Shown here: positions 43,450 to 52,717 of the stretch, piece by piece
How positions within the stretch are numbered: position 1 is the first letter of the stretch
Layout of the letters: every line of letters starts with the position of its first letter
NCBI GenBank assembly: GCA_905193225.1
Contig: CAJJNV010000004.1
Location: 31,403-95,402, forward strand
Reading direction: 5' to 3'
Length of the DNA: 64,000 nt
Origin: an uncultured Oscillospiraceae bacterium
GTDB lineage: Bacteria; Bacillota; Clostridia; Oscillospirales; Acutalibacteraceae
Notes under the pieces: model-generated
Database searches by the model: none
Seen by the model: the letters and a program-made list of their open reading frames with translations, nothing else
What the model was told of the DNA's origin: nothing
Position numbers and translations under genes: made by a program

Positions 43450-45897
43450 ATGTCCGATAAATTATATTCCGAAATGCCCATGATAGCCCTTAGAGGGCTT
43501 GTTATATTTCCCTCTGTCCAGCTTCATTTTGATGTGGGCAGGGCTAAATCCCTTGCGGCCGTTAACGAAGCAATGGCAAGAGATCGCCTTGTATTTCTCG
43601 CGGCGCAAAAGGATCTTTGCGACGACGATCCCGCTCCCGATGCAGTTTATGAAGTGGGCTGCGTCACCCGTATAAAGCAGATAATCCGCCTTCCCGACAA
43701 CGGAATGAGGGTGGTTGCCGAGGGCCTTTTCAAGGCTAAAAGACTGCGAATTCTGTCTGATGACCCGGTTAATATTGCCGAGGTAGAGCCGATAAACGAT
43801 AAGATCGGCAGGGGCAGCGCCATGCTTCGTGCAGCCCTTATGAGAACCCTTAAGGATGAGTTTGAAAACTATGCCGCCGAAAATCGTAAAATATCTCCCG
43901 ATGTCATTCTTTATGTGGCGTCAAACAACGATTTTTGGGCAATATCCGAATATATCGCCGCCAATGTGCCTTTTACTTATGAGGTCAAACAAAAGGTGCT
44001 TGAGGAGACCAATCCCCTTAAACGCCTTGAATATGTCATCTCAAATCTTAAAAACGAAACCGAGCTTTTGAAGCTTGAACACGAGATCGAGCACAAGGTT
44101 CACGAAAGTATGGACGAAAATCAGCGGGATTATTACCTTCGTGAGCAGATGAAGGTTATATCCGAGGAGCTTGGCGAGGATGAGGACCCCGAGGAAGAGG
44201 CCGAGCAATATCGCAAAAAAATCGCGGCTCTTTCGGCAAACGACAACATAAAGGAACGGCTTAACAAGGAGGTTAACCGCCTGCTTAAAATGCCTTCCGG
44301 CTCCCATGAGGCCACCGTTGTCAGAGGATATCTGGATACCTGCCTTGAGCTTCCGTTTGGCATTAAAACCAAGGAAAAGCACGATATTAACGCTGCGAGA
44401 AAGCAGCTTGACAGGGATCATTTCGGACTTGAAAAGGTTAAGGAAAGAATTATCGAGGTGTTGGCCGCAAGGACTCTTGCACCTGATATCAAGGGACAGA
44501 TAATCTGCCTTGTGGGGCCTCCCGGCGTGGGAAAAACCTCCATAGCAAAATCGGTCGCCGCCTGCATGGGAAGAAATTATGCCAGAATTTCTCTCGGCGG
44601 AGTAAGGGACGAATCCGACATACGCGGACACCGCAAGACATACATCGGCTCAATGCCCGGACGCATAATCGAGGCGGTCAAGCAGGCAAAAAGCCAAAAC
44701 CCCCTTATTCTTATGGACGAGATAGATAAGCTTGGCTCAGATTTCAGAGGCGATCCTTCGGCGGCGCTGCTTGAAGCTCTCGACCCCGAGCAGAATGTCG
44801 AATTTCACGACCATTTTATCGAGCTTCCATTTGACCTTTCGGATGTATTTTTCATTGTTACCGCCAACTCCACCGACACCATTCCCGCTGCTCTGCTCGA
44901 CCGTATGGAGGTCATTGAGCTTTCGGGATATACCAGGGAAGAAAAATTCAGCATTGCCAAAAAGCATCTGCTTAAAAAGCAGCTTGCACGGCATGGGCTG
45001 ACCTCTAAAACCTGCAAAATTTCAAACGACGCGATTTATTGTCTTATCGACAATTACACAAGGGAGGCAGGGGTCAGAAATCTCGAGCGAAACATTGCCT
45101 CTCTCTGCCGAAAGGCAGCTGCAAAAATTGTCGGCGAAAAGGAGACCTGCGTTTGCATAAAGGCCTCTAACATCAAGGACTTTTTGGGCAATTTCAAATT
45201 TAAGCCCGAAAACTATGCCCTTAAAAACCAGGTGGGCGTTGTAAACGGGCTTGCCTGGACCAGCGTGGGCGGAGAAATGCTTCAGATCGAAGCGGCGGTT
45301 TTGAAGGGCAGCGGAAAGGTCATCTTAACCGGATCCCTCGGCGATGTTATGAAGGAATCGGCCACCGCCGCCATAAGCTATATCCGTTCGAGAAGCGGCA
45401 TTTTCAATCTCGATCAAAACTTTTATAAGGACAGCGACATACATATTCACGCTCCCGAAGGCGCCGTGCCAAAAGACGGTCCCTCGGCCGGAATTACAAT
45501 GACAGTTGCGCTGCTCTCGGCCCTTACAAACACCCCGGTTAAGGGAAGTGTTGCAATGACGGGTGAAATCTCTCTGAGAGGCAGGGTGCTTCCCATAGGC
45601 GGCCTTAAAGAAAAAACAATGGCGGCCTATAAATACGGAATGAAAACGGTTGTTATCCCTAAGGCCAACGAGCCGGATCTTGACGAAATCGACAAAACGG
45701 TCAAGGAAAACTTAAGCTTCGTTACGGTTGAAAGCATCGACGAGGTTTTGCCCATTGCTTTTGAAAACGGCGGGTATGCCAAGCCGGCCGACGGCACCGG
45801 AAAAGTAAGCGACGGAAAAAACGTCAGCGAGACAAAATCAGCCCCGTTGCCAGGAGCAAGAACCAAGAAGCCTCACGGCTCGACCGCCGTGGTCTGA
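43450..45897 (+). CDS. lon: Lon protease (ATP-dependent)
   Basis: An 815-residue AAA+ protease with the N-terminal LON domain (MIALRGLVIFPSVQLHFDVG), the coiled middle, Walker A GPPGVGKTS, Walker B PLILMDEIDKLG, and the C-terminal protease domain with the catalytic serine in PKDGPSAGITM and the lysine in GGLKEKTMAAYKYG. It degrades misfolded and regulatory proteins. The last 35 or so residues after the protease domain are low-complexity. GGAGG precedes the ATG. Confidence 0.97.
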   Translation: MSDKLYSEMPMIALRGLVIFPSVQLHFDVGRAKSLAAVNEAMARDRLVFLAAQKDLCDDDPAPDAVYEVGCVTRIKQIIRLPDNGMRVVAEGLFKAKRLRILSDDPVNIAEVEPINDKIGRGSAMLRAALMRTLKDEFENYAAENRKISPDVILYVASNNDFWAISEYIAANVPFTYEVKQKVLEETNPLKRLEYVISNLKNETELLKLEHEIEHKVHESMDENQRDYYLREQMKVISEELGEDEDPEEEAEQYRKKIAALSANDNIKERLNKEVNRLLKMPSGSHEATVVRGYLDTCLELPFGIKTKEKHDINAARKQLDRDHFGLEKVKERIIEVLAARTLAPDIKGQIICLVGPPGVGKTSIAKSVAACMGRNYARISLGGVRDESDIRGHRKTYIGSMPGRIIEAVKQAKSQNPLILMDEIDKLGSDFRGDPSAALLEALDPEQNVEFHDHFIELPFDLSDVFFIVTANSTDTIPAALLDRMEVIELSGYTREEKFSIAKKHLLKKQLARHGLTSKTCKISNDAIYCLIDNYTREAGVRNLERNIASLCRKAAAKIVGEKETCVCIKASNIKDFLGNFKFKPENYALKNQVGVVNGLAWTSVGGEMLQIEAAVLKGSGKVILTGSLGDVMKESATAAISYIRSRSGIFNLDQNFYKDSDIHIHAPEGAVPKDGPSAGITMTVALLSALTNTPVKGSVAMTGEISLRGRVLPIGGLKEKTMAAYKYGMKTVVIPKANEPDLDEIDKTVKENLSFVTVESIDEVLPIAFENGGYAKPADGTGKVSDGKNVSETKSAPLPGARTKKPHGSTAVV

Positions 45898-45931
45898 TGG
45901 TTTTACGGCAATTTTATCAGGTGGTGAAAAA

Positions 45932-46585
45932 ATGAATTATAGCAATGCCGACTTTGAAGCGGCGGCGGGACTTGTTTCTCAGCTTCCCGCGTCGACTCTG
46001 CCCGAGATAGTTTTTTCGGGACGGTCTAATGTGGGAAAGTCGTCTCTTTTAAACAAAATACTCAACCGCAAGGCCCTTGCAAGGGTTTCGGCAACGCCCG
46101 GTAAAACAATCACTATAAATTTCTATAAGGCCGGAGACGGCCGTCTTGTGGATCTGCCGGGGTATGGATATGCCAAACGGTCAAAAGCCGAGCTTGCCCG
46201 TTTCTCGGCCCTGTGCGAAGGATATTTTCAGCAGGACAGAAGCGTAGCTCTTGTTGTTCAGCTGGTGGATATGCGCCACCCCGCCACCAAGGACGATATG
46301 AGCATGATAAGCTTTTTGTGCGATTGCGGTCTGCCCTTTGTGGTGGTGCTGACAAAGTCGGACAAGCTTAACAAAACCGAGAGGGCACAGCGTCTTGCCG
46401 ATTTTGACAGGCAGTTTTCGGAATATGAAAATCTTACCCTTATTCCGTTTTCGTCAAAAACGGGCGAAGGGGTCGACTATATAAAGGAAATTATCGACGG
46501 CTGTGTTGAGGAATTTCGGCAGGACGAGCTTTCCGATGATGACGATATTATTGATGATTTTATTGAGGGTGTAAAAGAAGTTTAG
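45932..46585 (+). CDS. ysxC: Ribosome biogenesis GTP-binding protein YsxC/YihA
   Basis: A 217-residue EngB-type GTPase. G1 is GRSNVGKSSL, G3 DLPGYGYAK, G4 LTKSDKL and G5 FSSKTGEG. The C-terminal 25 residues are acidic (Asp/Glu runs), which is longer than usual. It helps build the 50S subunit. It starts 34 nt after lon, with AGGTGG before the ATG, the common lon-ysxC pairing. Confidence 0.96.
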   Translation: MNYSNADFEAAAGLVSQLPASTLPEIVFSGRSNVGKSSLLNKILNRKALARVSATPGKTITINFYKAGDGRLVDLPGYGYAKRSKAELARFSALCEGYFQQDRSVALVVQLVDMRHPATKDDMSMISFLCDCGLPFVVVLTKSDKLNKTERAQRLADFDRQFSEYENLTLIPFSSKTGEGVDYIKEIIDGCVEEFRQDELSDDDDIIDDFIEGVKEV

Positions 46586-46684
46586 GCGTTAAAATTTTTT
46601 GCAAAGCAAAAAGTTGCATCCATCGTTAATACCGGTCTTTGGCGGTCTTGATTGTGCGATGCGGTCAAAAAAGGGAGGAATATT

Positions 46685-47983
46685 ATGTTTGTTACCAGCA
46701 GTCTCGGTTCCAACGAGAAGGAAAATCTGACGGTTGGCGGTGTTGATGCTACCGAGCTTGTAAAGGAGTATGGTACACCCCTTTACGTTATGGACGAAAG
46801 AACCATAAGAGGACATTGCCGCACCTTTCAGAAGTCTATCGAGGATAATTACGGCGGCAACGGTCTTACCGTTTATGCCAGCAAGGCCTTTAACTGCAAG
46901 GAAATGTGCAGAATCATAAAGGACGAGGGACTGGGTATTGACGTCGTTTCGGGAGGGGAGCTTTACACCGCCCTTTCGGTGGACTTTCCGCCCGAAAGAA
47001 TAGTTTTCCACGGCAACAACAAAACCGAGGAGGAAATTAAAACAGCTCTTGAGGCGGGAGTCGGCAGAATAGTTGTCGACAATCTTTTCGAGCTTCGCAC
47101 CATCGAGCAAATGGCTCAAAGGCTCAATAAAAACGCCGGCGTTATGATAAGAATAAAGCCGGGGATCGACGCCCACACACACAATTTCATCAGAACGGGG
47201 CAGATAGACAGCAAATTCGGTTTTGCCCTTGAAACGGGCGAGGCCTTCGGTGCGGTTAAAGAGGTGCTCGAGCAAAAGAATGTCACCTTAAAGGGAATCC
47301 ATTGTCACATCGGCTCTCAGATTTTCGAAATTGAGCCCTTTAAGGCTGCGGCAGAGGTTATGCTCGGCTTTATGGCAAAGGTCAAAGAGGAGCTTTCCTA
47401 TGAAATAAAGGAGCTTAACCTGGGCGGCGGATTCGGAATAAGATACCTTATCGACGACGACGCCAAGCTTTACAAGACGTTTATGGAGCAGGTTTCGGTG
47501 ACTGTAAAGGAAACCTGCAAGCGCCTTAAATTGAACATTCCTTTTATTATGATCGAGCCGGGCCGCGCCATTGTCGGACCTGCGGGAACAACCCTTTACA
47601 CCATCGGTGCGGTCAAGACCATTCCCGGTATAAGAAACTATGTTTCGGTGGACGGCGGCATGACCGACAACCCGAGATATATCCTTTACCAGTCGGAATA
47701 TTCAATTGCCGTTGCAAATAAAATAGATAAGCCTGCCGATTATGTCGCCACCATTGCGGGACGCTGCTGTGAAAGCGGCGACCTTATTCAGGAGGACGCA
47801 AAAATTCAGACCCCCGAGGCGGGAGACATCCTTGCGGTTTTCTGCACAGGCGCATATAACTATTCCATGGCTTCCAACTATAACCGCGTACCCCGTCCCG
47901 CTGTTGTTATGATTAAAGACGGCAAGCCCCGTCTTATAATCAAGCGGGAAAGCTACGAGGATATGGTTAAAAACGATATTTGA
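46685..47983 (+). CDS. lysA: Diaminopimelate decarboxylase
   Basis: A 432-residue fold-type III PLP enzyme that converts meso-diaminopimelate to L-lysine. The PLP lysine is Lys67 in VYASKAFN, HCHIGSQI (as CHIGSQIFEIEPF) follows, and the C-terminal half carries EPGRAIVGPAG and the cysteine region GRCCESGDLI. The ATG at 46685 has a strong GGGAGGAA site, while the open frame to 46652 lacks one. The 100-nt upstream gap shows no riboswitch that I recognise. Confidence 0.96.
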   Translation: MFVTSSLGSNEKENLTVGGVDATELVKEYGTPLYVMDERTIRGHCRTFQKSIEDNYGGNGLTVYASKAFNCKEMCRIIKDEGLGIDVVSGGELYTALSVDFPPERIVFHGNNKTEEEIKTALEAGVGRIVVDNLFELRTIEQMAQRLNKNAGVMIRIKPGIDAHTHNFIRTGQIDSKFGFALETGEAFGAVKEVLEQKNVTLKGIHCHIGSQIFEIEPFKAAAEVMLGFMAKVKEELSYEIKELNLGGGFGIRYLIDDDAKLYKTFMEQVSVTVKETCKRLKLNIPFIMIEPGRAIVGPAGTTLYTIGAVKTIPGIRNYVSVDGGMTDNPRYILYQSEYSIAVANKIDKPADYVATIAGRCCESGDLIQEDAKIQTPEAGDILAVFCTGAYNYSMASNYNRVPRPAVVMIKDGKPRLIIKRESYEDMVKNDI

Positions 47984-48030
47984 TTTTGAAGGCGGGTATA
48001 TCGCTGCCTTTTATACATAATTTTTTTATA

Positions 48031-48062
48031 AATCCCGTCGCGGTTTGTACTGCGGCGGGATT
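48031..48062. other. Inverted repeat after lysA
   Basis: AATCCCGTCGC (48031-48041) and GCGGCGGGATT (48052-48062) pair over 11 positions with one G-T. There is no clear T-run on either strand, so it is only a possible terminator for lysA. From 48063 to 48218 I see no gene. Confidence 0.45.
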
Positions 48063-48218
48063 ATTTGTGAGCAATGTTTCGATTGACTTGAGGGTTAAGG
48101 GAGTATGAACCGTTTTACAAAGCGTTTGAAATGCAGCTCTGCCCCTTTGCGGGTAGGGAAGGGTAAATATATAACCCGAAAGGCAAAATCAAACGCACAA
48201 ATCCTATCACGCTTTTTC

Positions 48219-50537
48219 CTATACAGCCCGCTCGATTATGGCGGCCATAACGGTTATGTCGTCGTTCTGACCGGGAGGACAGCGGCGGCGGGCATAATCG
48301 GCAATGTGTTCGGAAAGGTCTTGCGCACTGCCGTCTTTCCATACCTCGGCTTCCACCTCTATCCAGTCGCTTCCGTCGGCCACCGCTCCGTCTGACATCA
48401 TTATCACGATGTCCTTAGGGGAAAGGGATATATCGGATTTTGAAAACTCCACATTCTTTAAAATTCCTGCAGGAATGGTCTCGCTTTCGACCTTTAGAGC
48501 CTTGCCGCGCCGTCTTACCACCGTCAGCGGGGCGCCGGCTTTAAAAAATCTTCCGTTGCCCGAAAAAAGGTCGATTTCGGTTATGTCCATTGTGGCAAGG
48601 GATTCGTCGGTGGATTTAAATAACATTGCCGAATTGACTATTTTAAGCGAACAGTCTATTCCAAATCCTGCTTTGAGCAGTCTGCTCATCAGTCCCGAGG
48701 CCATTGCTCCGTCCACCGCCGCACGTCCGCCGCAGCCCATTCCGTCGCTTATGAGCATATAAAAACGGCCCTTGCCGTCAGAAAAAGTGGTAACTGCGTC
48801 TCCGCACAGGCGATTGTCGTTGCAGCTCAGCTGGCAAACCCCCAGGTCGACGGAATATTCTGCCTTTTCGCTTAAGGTCAGCATCACCGATTGTTCAAGC
48901 TCGGTTATGGAGGGAACGTCAAAGTCCTTTTTGCAAACCCGGTTAAGCGCCTTTAAAACGGCCGATGTGCTTATGCGGCCTTGCTCGGTGTTTATTATTC
49001 TTATCTCGGCGGTGGTTCTTCCGTAAATGTCCTCGCGGCAGCACACACCGTCTACATTAAGTCCCATTGATCTTAAGGCGCTGTCGATGGCCTCGGCGGT
49101 ATCCGGAAGAAAATTTTCCGATTGGCTGAATTCGTCGGCAAGGCCGCTTAGCATATGGGAAAGGCCGTCAAACTGTTCGGATATGACCGAGCGCACCTCC
49201 GACAGTCTCCGTTCGGCGGCGCAGCGGGAAAGAAAATCCGAAAAGTTTTCGGAAAGACAGTCGAGAAGCCTGTCGGTGTGGGCGCATTTCTGTACAAAAT
49301 CCTCGGGAAGTTCGCTGCACGATATCGAGCGCCTTACTTTGAGGCTTTTGGCAGCGATAAGCAGTGCCTCAAGGGTCTTTCCGCGATTTTGCTCCCAGCA
49401 GTATATTCTCAGCCCGCATCCTTTGCAGCAATCCTGCTCGGTTTTTGAAAAAACCTTTTCAAATTCGGGCGTTGTTATGGCCGAAAGCTTTTCCGAAACG
49501 GCGGTGACAGTATCGCTGACGTTTTCAAGAGCCTCGGAAGCAAATCGAAGCCGCATAACGGCTGTGTCTTTTGCTCCGTCGGCCACGGTGACTGTGGCTT
49601 TGGGAGAGAGATATTCGAGAAATTTTGCACTGATGTTTTTTGGCAGAACAAAGAAGAGGACGCTTCCCACAAGCACCTCATACAGTATCACAAACGAAGA
49701 TGGATCGGACAGATCTCTGAGTATGACAATGCCGTTTGCAAGAATAAAGGCAATGGCGCAGGACGCCTTTGAAAGACGTCCGAAAACCCCGGACATCAGT
49801 CCACCGAATGCAAAGCCCACGGCTGCATAAACATTGTCCTGATCCACAAGGCAAAGGGAAAGCCCTGCCGAAAGGCCGAAAACCGCTCCTGCGCCCTCGT
49901 GGCCGTAGTATCCGGCAAATATTATGAGTGTGACGGCGGCGGCACGGGCAGGAGAAATGCCGAAGATTTCAAAAGGAGAAAGGGAAATGAGCAGTATGGA
50001 CAGAGCAATTATGGCCGAGGTTGTTTCTCTCTGAGAACGGACGGCCGATTTGTTTTGCAAAACCGCCTCGGTACCGAGATGCAGAAAGTATGTTCCGCCG
50101 AAAGCAAGAACTCCTTCGGAGAAGTATATCATTACCTTGTCAAGACCGCTTCCCGAAAGAACCACCGCCGCACAGCCGGTTGCCGTTACGGCGAAAAAGG
50201 CGCAAAGGGATACCACTATGCTTCGTCTTGCCGGCTTGAAAAGCTCGGTAAAGACCCATTTCAGTGCAAGGGCAAAAATGCAGGCGGTAATGTATCTTAC
50301 GCTATCGCCGCCCGTCCTTAATATGCTCCCCACTATGCATCCGATAATGCTGACGAGGGAATATTCTCCCGGGACGGCGCATAAAAAGGCCACTCCGAAG
50401 GGAGAATAATTTTCGAAAACGACGGTTCGAGCGGTGGAAAAGGCCAGTATTCCGCAGCAAAGCTGAACAATCGCGATTCTGCAAATGTTTGCCGCCCGAG
50501 TCTTTTCCGATAGTGTCGATAATGAAACGTTTGCCAA
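48219..50537 (-). CDS. spoIIE: Stage II sporulation protein E (SpoIIAA-P phosphatase)
   Basis: A 772-residue membrane phosphatase. The N-terminal 300 residues form about ten membrane helices, followed by a central coiled region with paired cysteines (QDCCKGCGLRIYCWE) and the C-terminal PP2C domain with LISDGMGCGGRAA, FFKAGAPLTVV, IVIMMSDGAV and GQNDDITVMA. SpoIIE dephosphorylates the anti-anti-sigma factor SpoIIAA and so activates sigma-F in the forespore; it also sits at the polar septum with FtsZ. The TTG at 50537 with AAAGGGGTG 6 nt upstream is the best start; ATGs at 50570 and 50651 have weaker sites. Confidence 0.95.
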   Translation of the reverse strand: MANVSLSTLSEKTRAANICRIAIVQLCCGILAFSTARTVVFENYSPFGVAFLCAVPGEYSLVSIIGCIVGSILRTGGDSVRYITACIFALALKWVFTELFKPARRSIVVSLCAFFAVTATGCAAVVLSGSGLDKVMIYFSEGVLAFGGTYFLHLGTEAVLQNKSAVRSQRETTSAIIALSILLISLSPFEIFGISPARAAAVTLIIFAGYYGHEGAGAVFGLSAGLSLCLVDQDNVYAAVGFAFGGLMSGVFGRLSKASCAIAFILANGIVILRDLSDPSSFVILYEVLVGSVLFFVLPKNISAKFLEYLSPKATVTVADGAKDTAVMRLRFASEALENVSDTVTAVSEKLSAITTPEFEKVFSKTEQDCCKGCGLRIYCWEQNRGKTLEALLIAAKSLKVRRSISCSELPEDFVQKCAHTDRLLDCLSENFSDFLSRCAAERRLSEVRSVISEQFDGLSHMLSGLADEFSQSENFLPDTAEAIDSALRSMGLNVDGVCCREDIYGRTTAEIRIINTEQGRISTSAVLKALNRVCKKDFDVPSITELEQSVMLTLSEKAEYSVDLGVCQLSCNDNRLCGDAVTTFSDGKGRFYMLISDGMGCGGRAAVDGAMASGLMSRLLKAGFGIDCSLKIVNSAMLFKSTDESLATMDITEIDLFSGNGRFFKAGAPLTVVRRRGKALKVESETIPAGILKNVEFSKSDISLSPKDIVIMMSDGAVADGSDWIEVEAEVWKDGSAQDLSEHIADYARRRCPPGQNDDITVMAAIIERAV

Positions 50538-50937
50538 ATAAAACACCCCTTTGATTGATAAAACCGACATAACCTTAACGCAAGAAAGGTTTGATATATG
50601 CTGCCGAAAGATTTTTTCGGCCGTTTGATTTGCACCTTGGTTTCGCTGCATATGTCTTGTCCATTTACCTGTTTAAATTGCTGCTTACGTTTAGTATTTT
50701 CTTATGCCTGTCCTTTTTACATATATTACATAAATTGGAATAAGAAAAATGTCGCAGTGTGCGGGGAAGATAAAACAATATTTGGCGTAAAAAGAGAATA
50801 AATAAAGGCTTTTTGAAAAGACTAAATGTATATTGTAATTTCCGGCAGGAAAATATATCGGTAAAAAATCTGCGATTGTCAAAAAAAGCATTTACCACAG
50901 GAGAGATCTACTCACATTTTTTAAAGGAGAATGTTTT
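50538..50937. other. Divergent spoIIE/spoVAE regulatory region
   Basis: No gene is visible. For spoIIE, a TGTCGCA match to the Spo0A box (consensus TGTCGAA, one mismatch) lies at 50750-50756, and an inverted repeat GCCGAAA/TTTCGGC (50603-50621) lies in the leader. For spoVAE, TGTATA (50827-50832) and AAATATA (50851-50857) are 18 nt apart and weakly resemble a sigma-G/F promoter. All three are weak matches. Confidence 0.35.
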
Positions 50938-51297
50938 ATGCAGTATCTTTGGTCATTTGTCATCGGCGGGCTGATATGCGTTGTCGGTCAGCTTTTGATC
51001 GATTACACAAAGCTGACGCCTGCAAGAATACTTGTGTGTTATGTCGTGACGGGGGTGGCGCTTACCGGAATAGGAGTGTATGAGCCCCTTGTTAAATTTG
51101 CCGGAGCGGGGGCCACAGTGCCTCTGACCGGCTTTGGATATGCCATTGCAAAGGGTGTTAGGCAAGCGGTGGACAGCAGCGGCTCTTTGGGCGCTTTAAC
51201 GGGCGGACTTACGGCTACATCGGCCGGAATAACCGCCGCAATGATTTTCGGTATAATTGCCGCCATGTTCTTTAAGCCTAAAATCAAAAGGGCATAG
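50938..51297 (+). CDS. spoVAE: Stage V sporulation protein AE (SpoVAE, dipicolinate channel component)
   Basis: A 119-residue membrane protein of three to four helices: LWSFVIGGLICVVGQLLIDY, then LTPARILVCYVVTGVAL and the loop YEPLVKFAGAGATVPLTGFG, then ITAAMIFGIIAAMFF. These match SpoVAE (the SpoVAEB form). SpoVA proteins move Ca-dipicolinate into the spore during sporulation and out in germination. Usually spoVAC, spoVAD and spoVAE lie together; here the gene is alone, between spoIIE and dgt. AAAGGAG precedes the ATG. Confidence 0.93.
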   Translation: MQYLWSFVIGGLICVVGQLLIDYTKLTPARILVCYVVTGVALTGIGVYEPLVKFAGAGATVPLTGFGYAIAKGVRQAVDSSGSLGALTGGLTATSAGITAAMIFGIIAAMFFKPKIKRA

Positions 51298-51704
51298 AAG
51301 CGTAAAGCGATGCAGCATGGGCGCTGTGTAAAGTCATATGAGCGTATGCAATTGTGCAACAAAATTCAGCTGCATTGCAAAGAAAGGGAACAGTGTTGCA
51401 AAGATAAAAAACATCATTGCAAAATCGTGTGACAGTGATTGTTTAAACTATCGGCCTTTTTGCTCGGAAATTGTTTTTCCGATTGCAAGGGCCGATTTTC
51501 CGGTTTGTAAAGATATATTACGTTTTTTTCTTTTTGAAATGTGCCGCTGAAAAGCCCAATTTATTATTCGTCAATTTTCCGATTGTGAGAAAACGAGGTT
51601 CCCAATTTTACGGCGTAAGAAAAAAACGCAAAAAAATAAAGGTCTTGTCCTTTTTTTTGCGTATAATATAAGTAAAAGAAGAAAAAAGGGGAAGTGTGTC
51701 TTTT
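51298..51704. repeat. Intergenic region with 21-nt tandem repeats and a long hairpin
   Basis: No gene is visible. TGCAA occurs at 51355, 51376, 51397 and 51418, each 21 nt apart, giving four degenerate 21-nt units (51355-51438). Downstream, ATCGGCC (51450-51456) pairs with GGCCGAT (51490-51496) around an inner TCGGAAA/TTTCCGA stem (51464-51482), a 47-nt hairpin that may end spoVAE transcription. Then an A/T-rich inverted repeat ACGCAAAAAAA (51626-51636) / TTTTTTTGCGT (51652-51662) runs into a TATAAT (51662-51667), a likely -10 box for dgt with no good -35. Confidence 0.7.
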
Positions 51705-52706
51705 ATGTCGGATGTTTTAAGAAAAAGAACCGAGCAGGCGGAAGATTATCTGCTTTGCGAATATGCCAAAAAGAGCGCCGACTCCGAGGGAAGAGCGTTT
51801 TTTGAGCAGCCCGATCCCATCAGAACCTGTTTTCAGCGTGACCGCGACCGCATAATACACTGCAACGCCTTCCGCCGGCTTAAATACAAGACCCAGGTTT
51901 TTCTCGATCCCGAGCGGGATCATTACCGCACAAGACTTACCCACACCCTTGAGGTTTCCCAAATCGCCCGTACCATTTCCCGTGCATTGAGGCTTAATGA
52001 GGATCTGACCGAAGCAATTGCCATAGGCCACGATCTCGGCCATACCCCCTTCGGACACGCAGGGGAGCGTGCCCTTAACGAAATTTGTCCCTTGGGCTTT
52101 CGCCACAACGAGCAGAGCGTCAGGGTGGTGGACAGGCTCGAAAAAAACGGAAAGGGCCTTAATCTTACATACGAGGTCAGGGACGGAATTTTCAATCACA
52201 CCAGCGGTGTCGCAAGCACCCTTGAGGGAAGGGTAGTCAGAGTTTCCGACCGCATAGCATACATAAACCACGATATAGACGACGCCGTGAGGGCAGATGT
52301 GCTTAAAGAAAGCGACATTCCTTCCGATATTGTTAAAAACATCGGAAACCGCAGAAGCGTCAGAATAAACACACTTGTCAACGCCGTTATCGAGGGAAGT
52401 ATGGGCAAAAACGACATTGTCGTTCATCCCTCGGTAAACGATTATTTCGACCGGCTTCACGAATTTATGTTTGAAAGGGTATACCGTAATCCCGTGGCCA
52501 AAAGTCAGGAAGGCAAGGCTGCATTTTTGGTAAAGACACTGTATAAATATTTCTGCGAGCATACCGACATGCTCAGCGACGAATGCAAAATGGTTCTTGA
52601 GAAGGAAGGAACCGAGCGGGCGGTATGCGACTATATTGCCGGAATGACCGACCGTTATGCCATAAGGGTCTATGAAGATCTGTTTATTCCTTACTCTTGG
52701 AAATGA
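51705..52706 (+). CDS. dgt: Deoxyguanosinetriphosphate triphosphohydrolase-like protein
   Basis: A 333-residue HD-domain protein. The family start EPDPIRTxFQRDRDRIIH appears as QPDPIRTCFQRDRDRIIHC, followed by AFRRLKYKTQVFL, RTRLTHTLEVSQI, the HD pair in IGHDLGHTPFGHAGE and DGIFNHT. Such enzymes release triphosphate from dGTP or other dNTPs. The Dgt-DnaG-RpoD order is common in Clostridia. The ATG at 51705 fits the family N-terminus; a GTG at 51696 is closer to the GGGGAAG site and cannot be excluded. Confidence 0.93.
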   Translation: MSDVLRKRTEQAEDYLLCEYAKKSADSEGRAFFEQPDPIRTCFQRDRDRIIHCNAFRRLKYKTQVFLDPERDHYRTRLTHTLEVSQIARTISRALRLNEDLTEAIAIGHDLGHTPFGHAGERALNEICPLGFRHNEQSVRVVDRLEKNGKGLNLTYEVRDGIFNHTSGVASTLEGRVVRVSDRIAYINHDIDDAVRADVLKESDIPSDIVKNIGNRRSVRINTLVNAVIEGSMGKNDIVVHPSVNDYFDRLHEFMFERVYRNPVAKSQEGKAAFLVKTLYKYFCEHTDMLSDECKMVLEKEGTERAVCDYIAGMTDRYAIRVYEDLFIPYSWK

Positions 52707-52717
52707 GGTGAAAGTAA

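Noticed and set aside
46586..46684. Lysine riboswitch or T-box before lysA
   Set aside because: The gap is only 99 nt and shows neither a T-box TGGNACC core nor a lysine aptamer.
50538..50651. Longer SpoIIE N-terminus
   Set aside because: ATGs at 50570 and 50651 have weak sites, while TTG at 50537 has AAAGGGGTG at ideal spacing.
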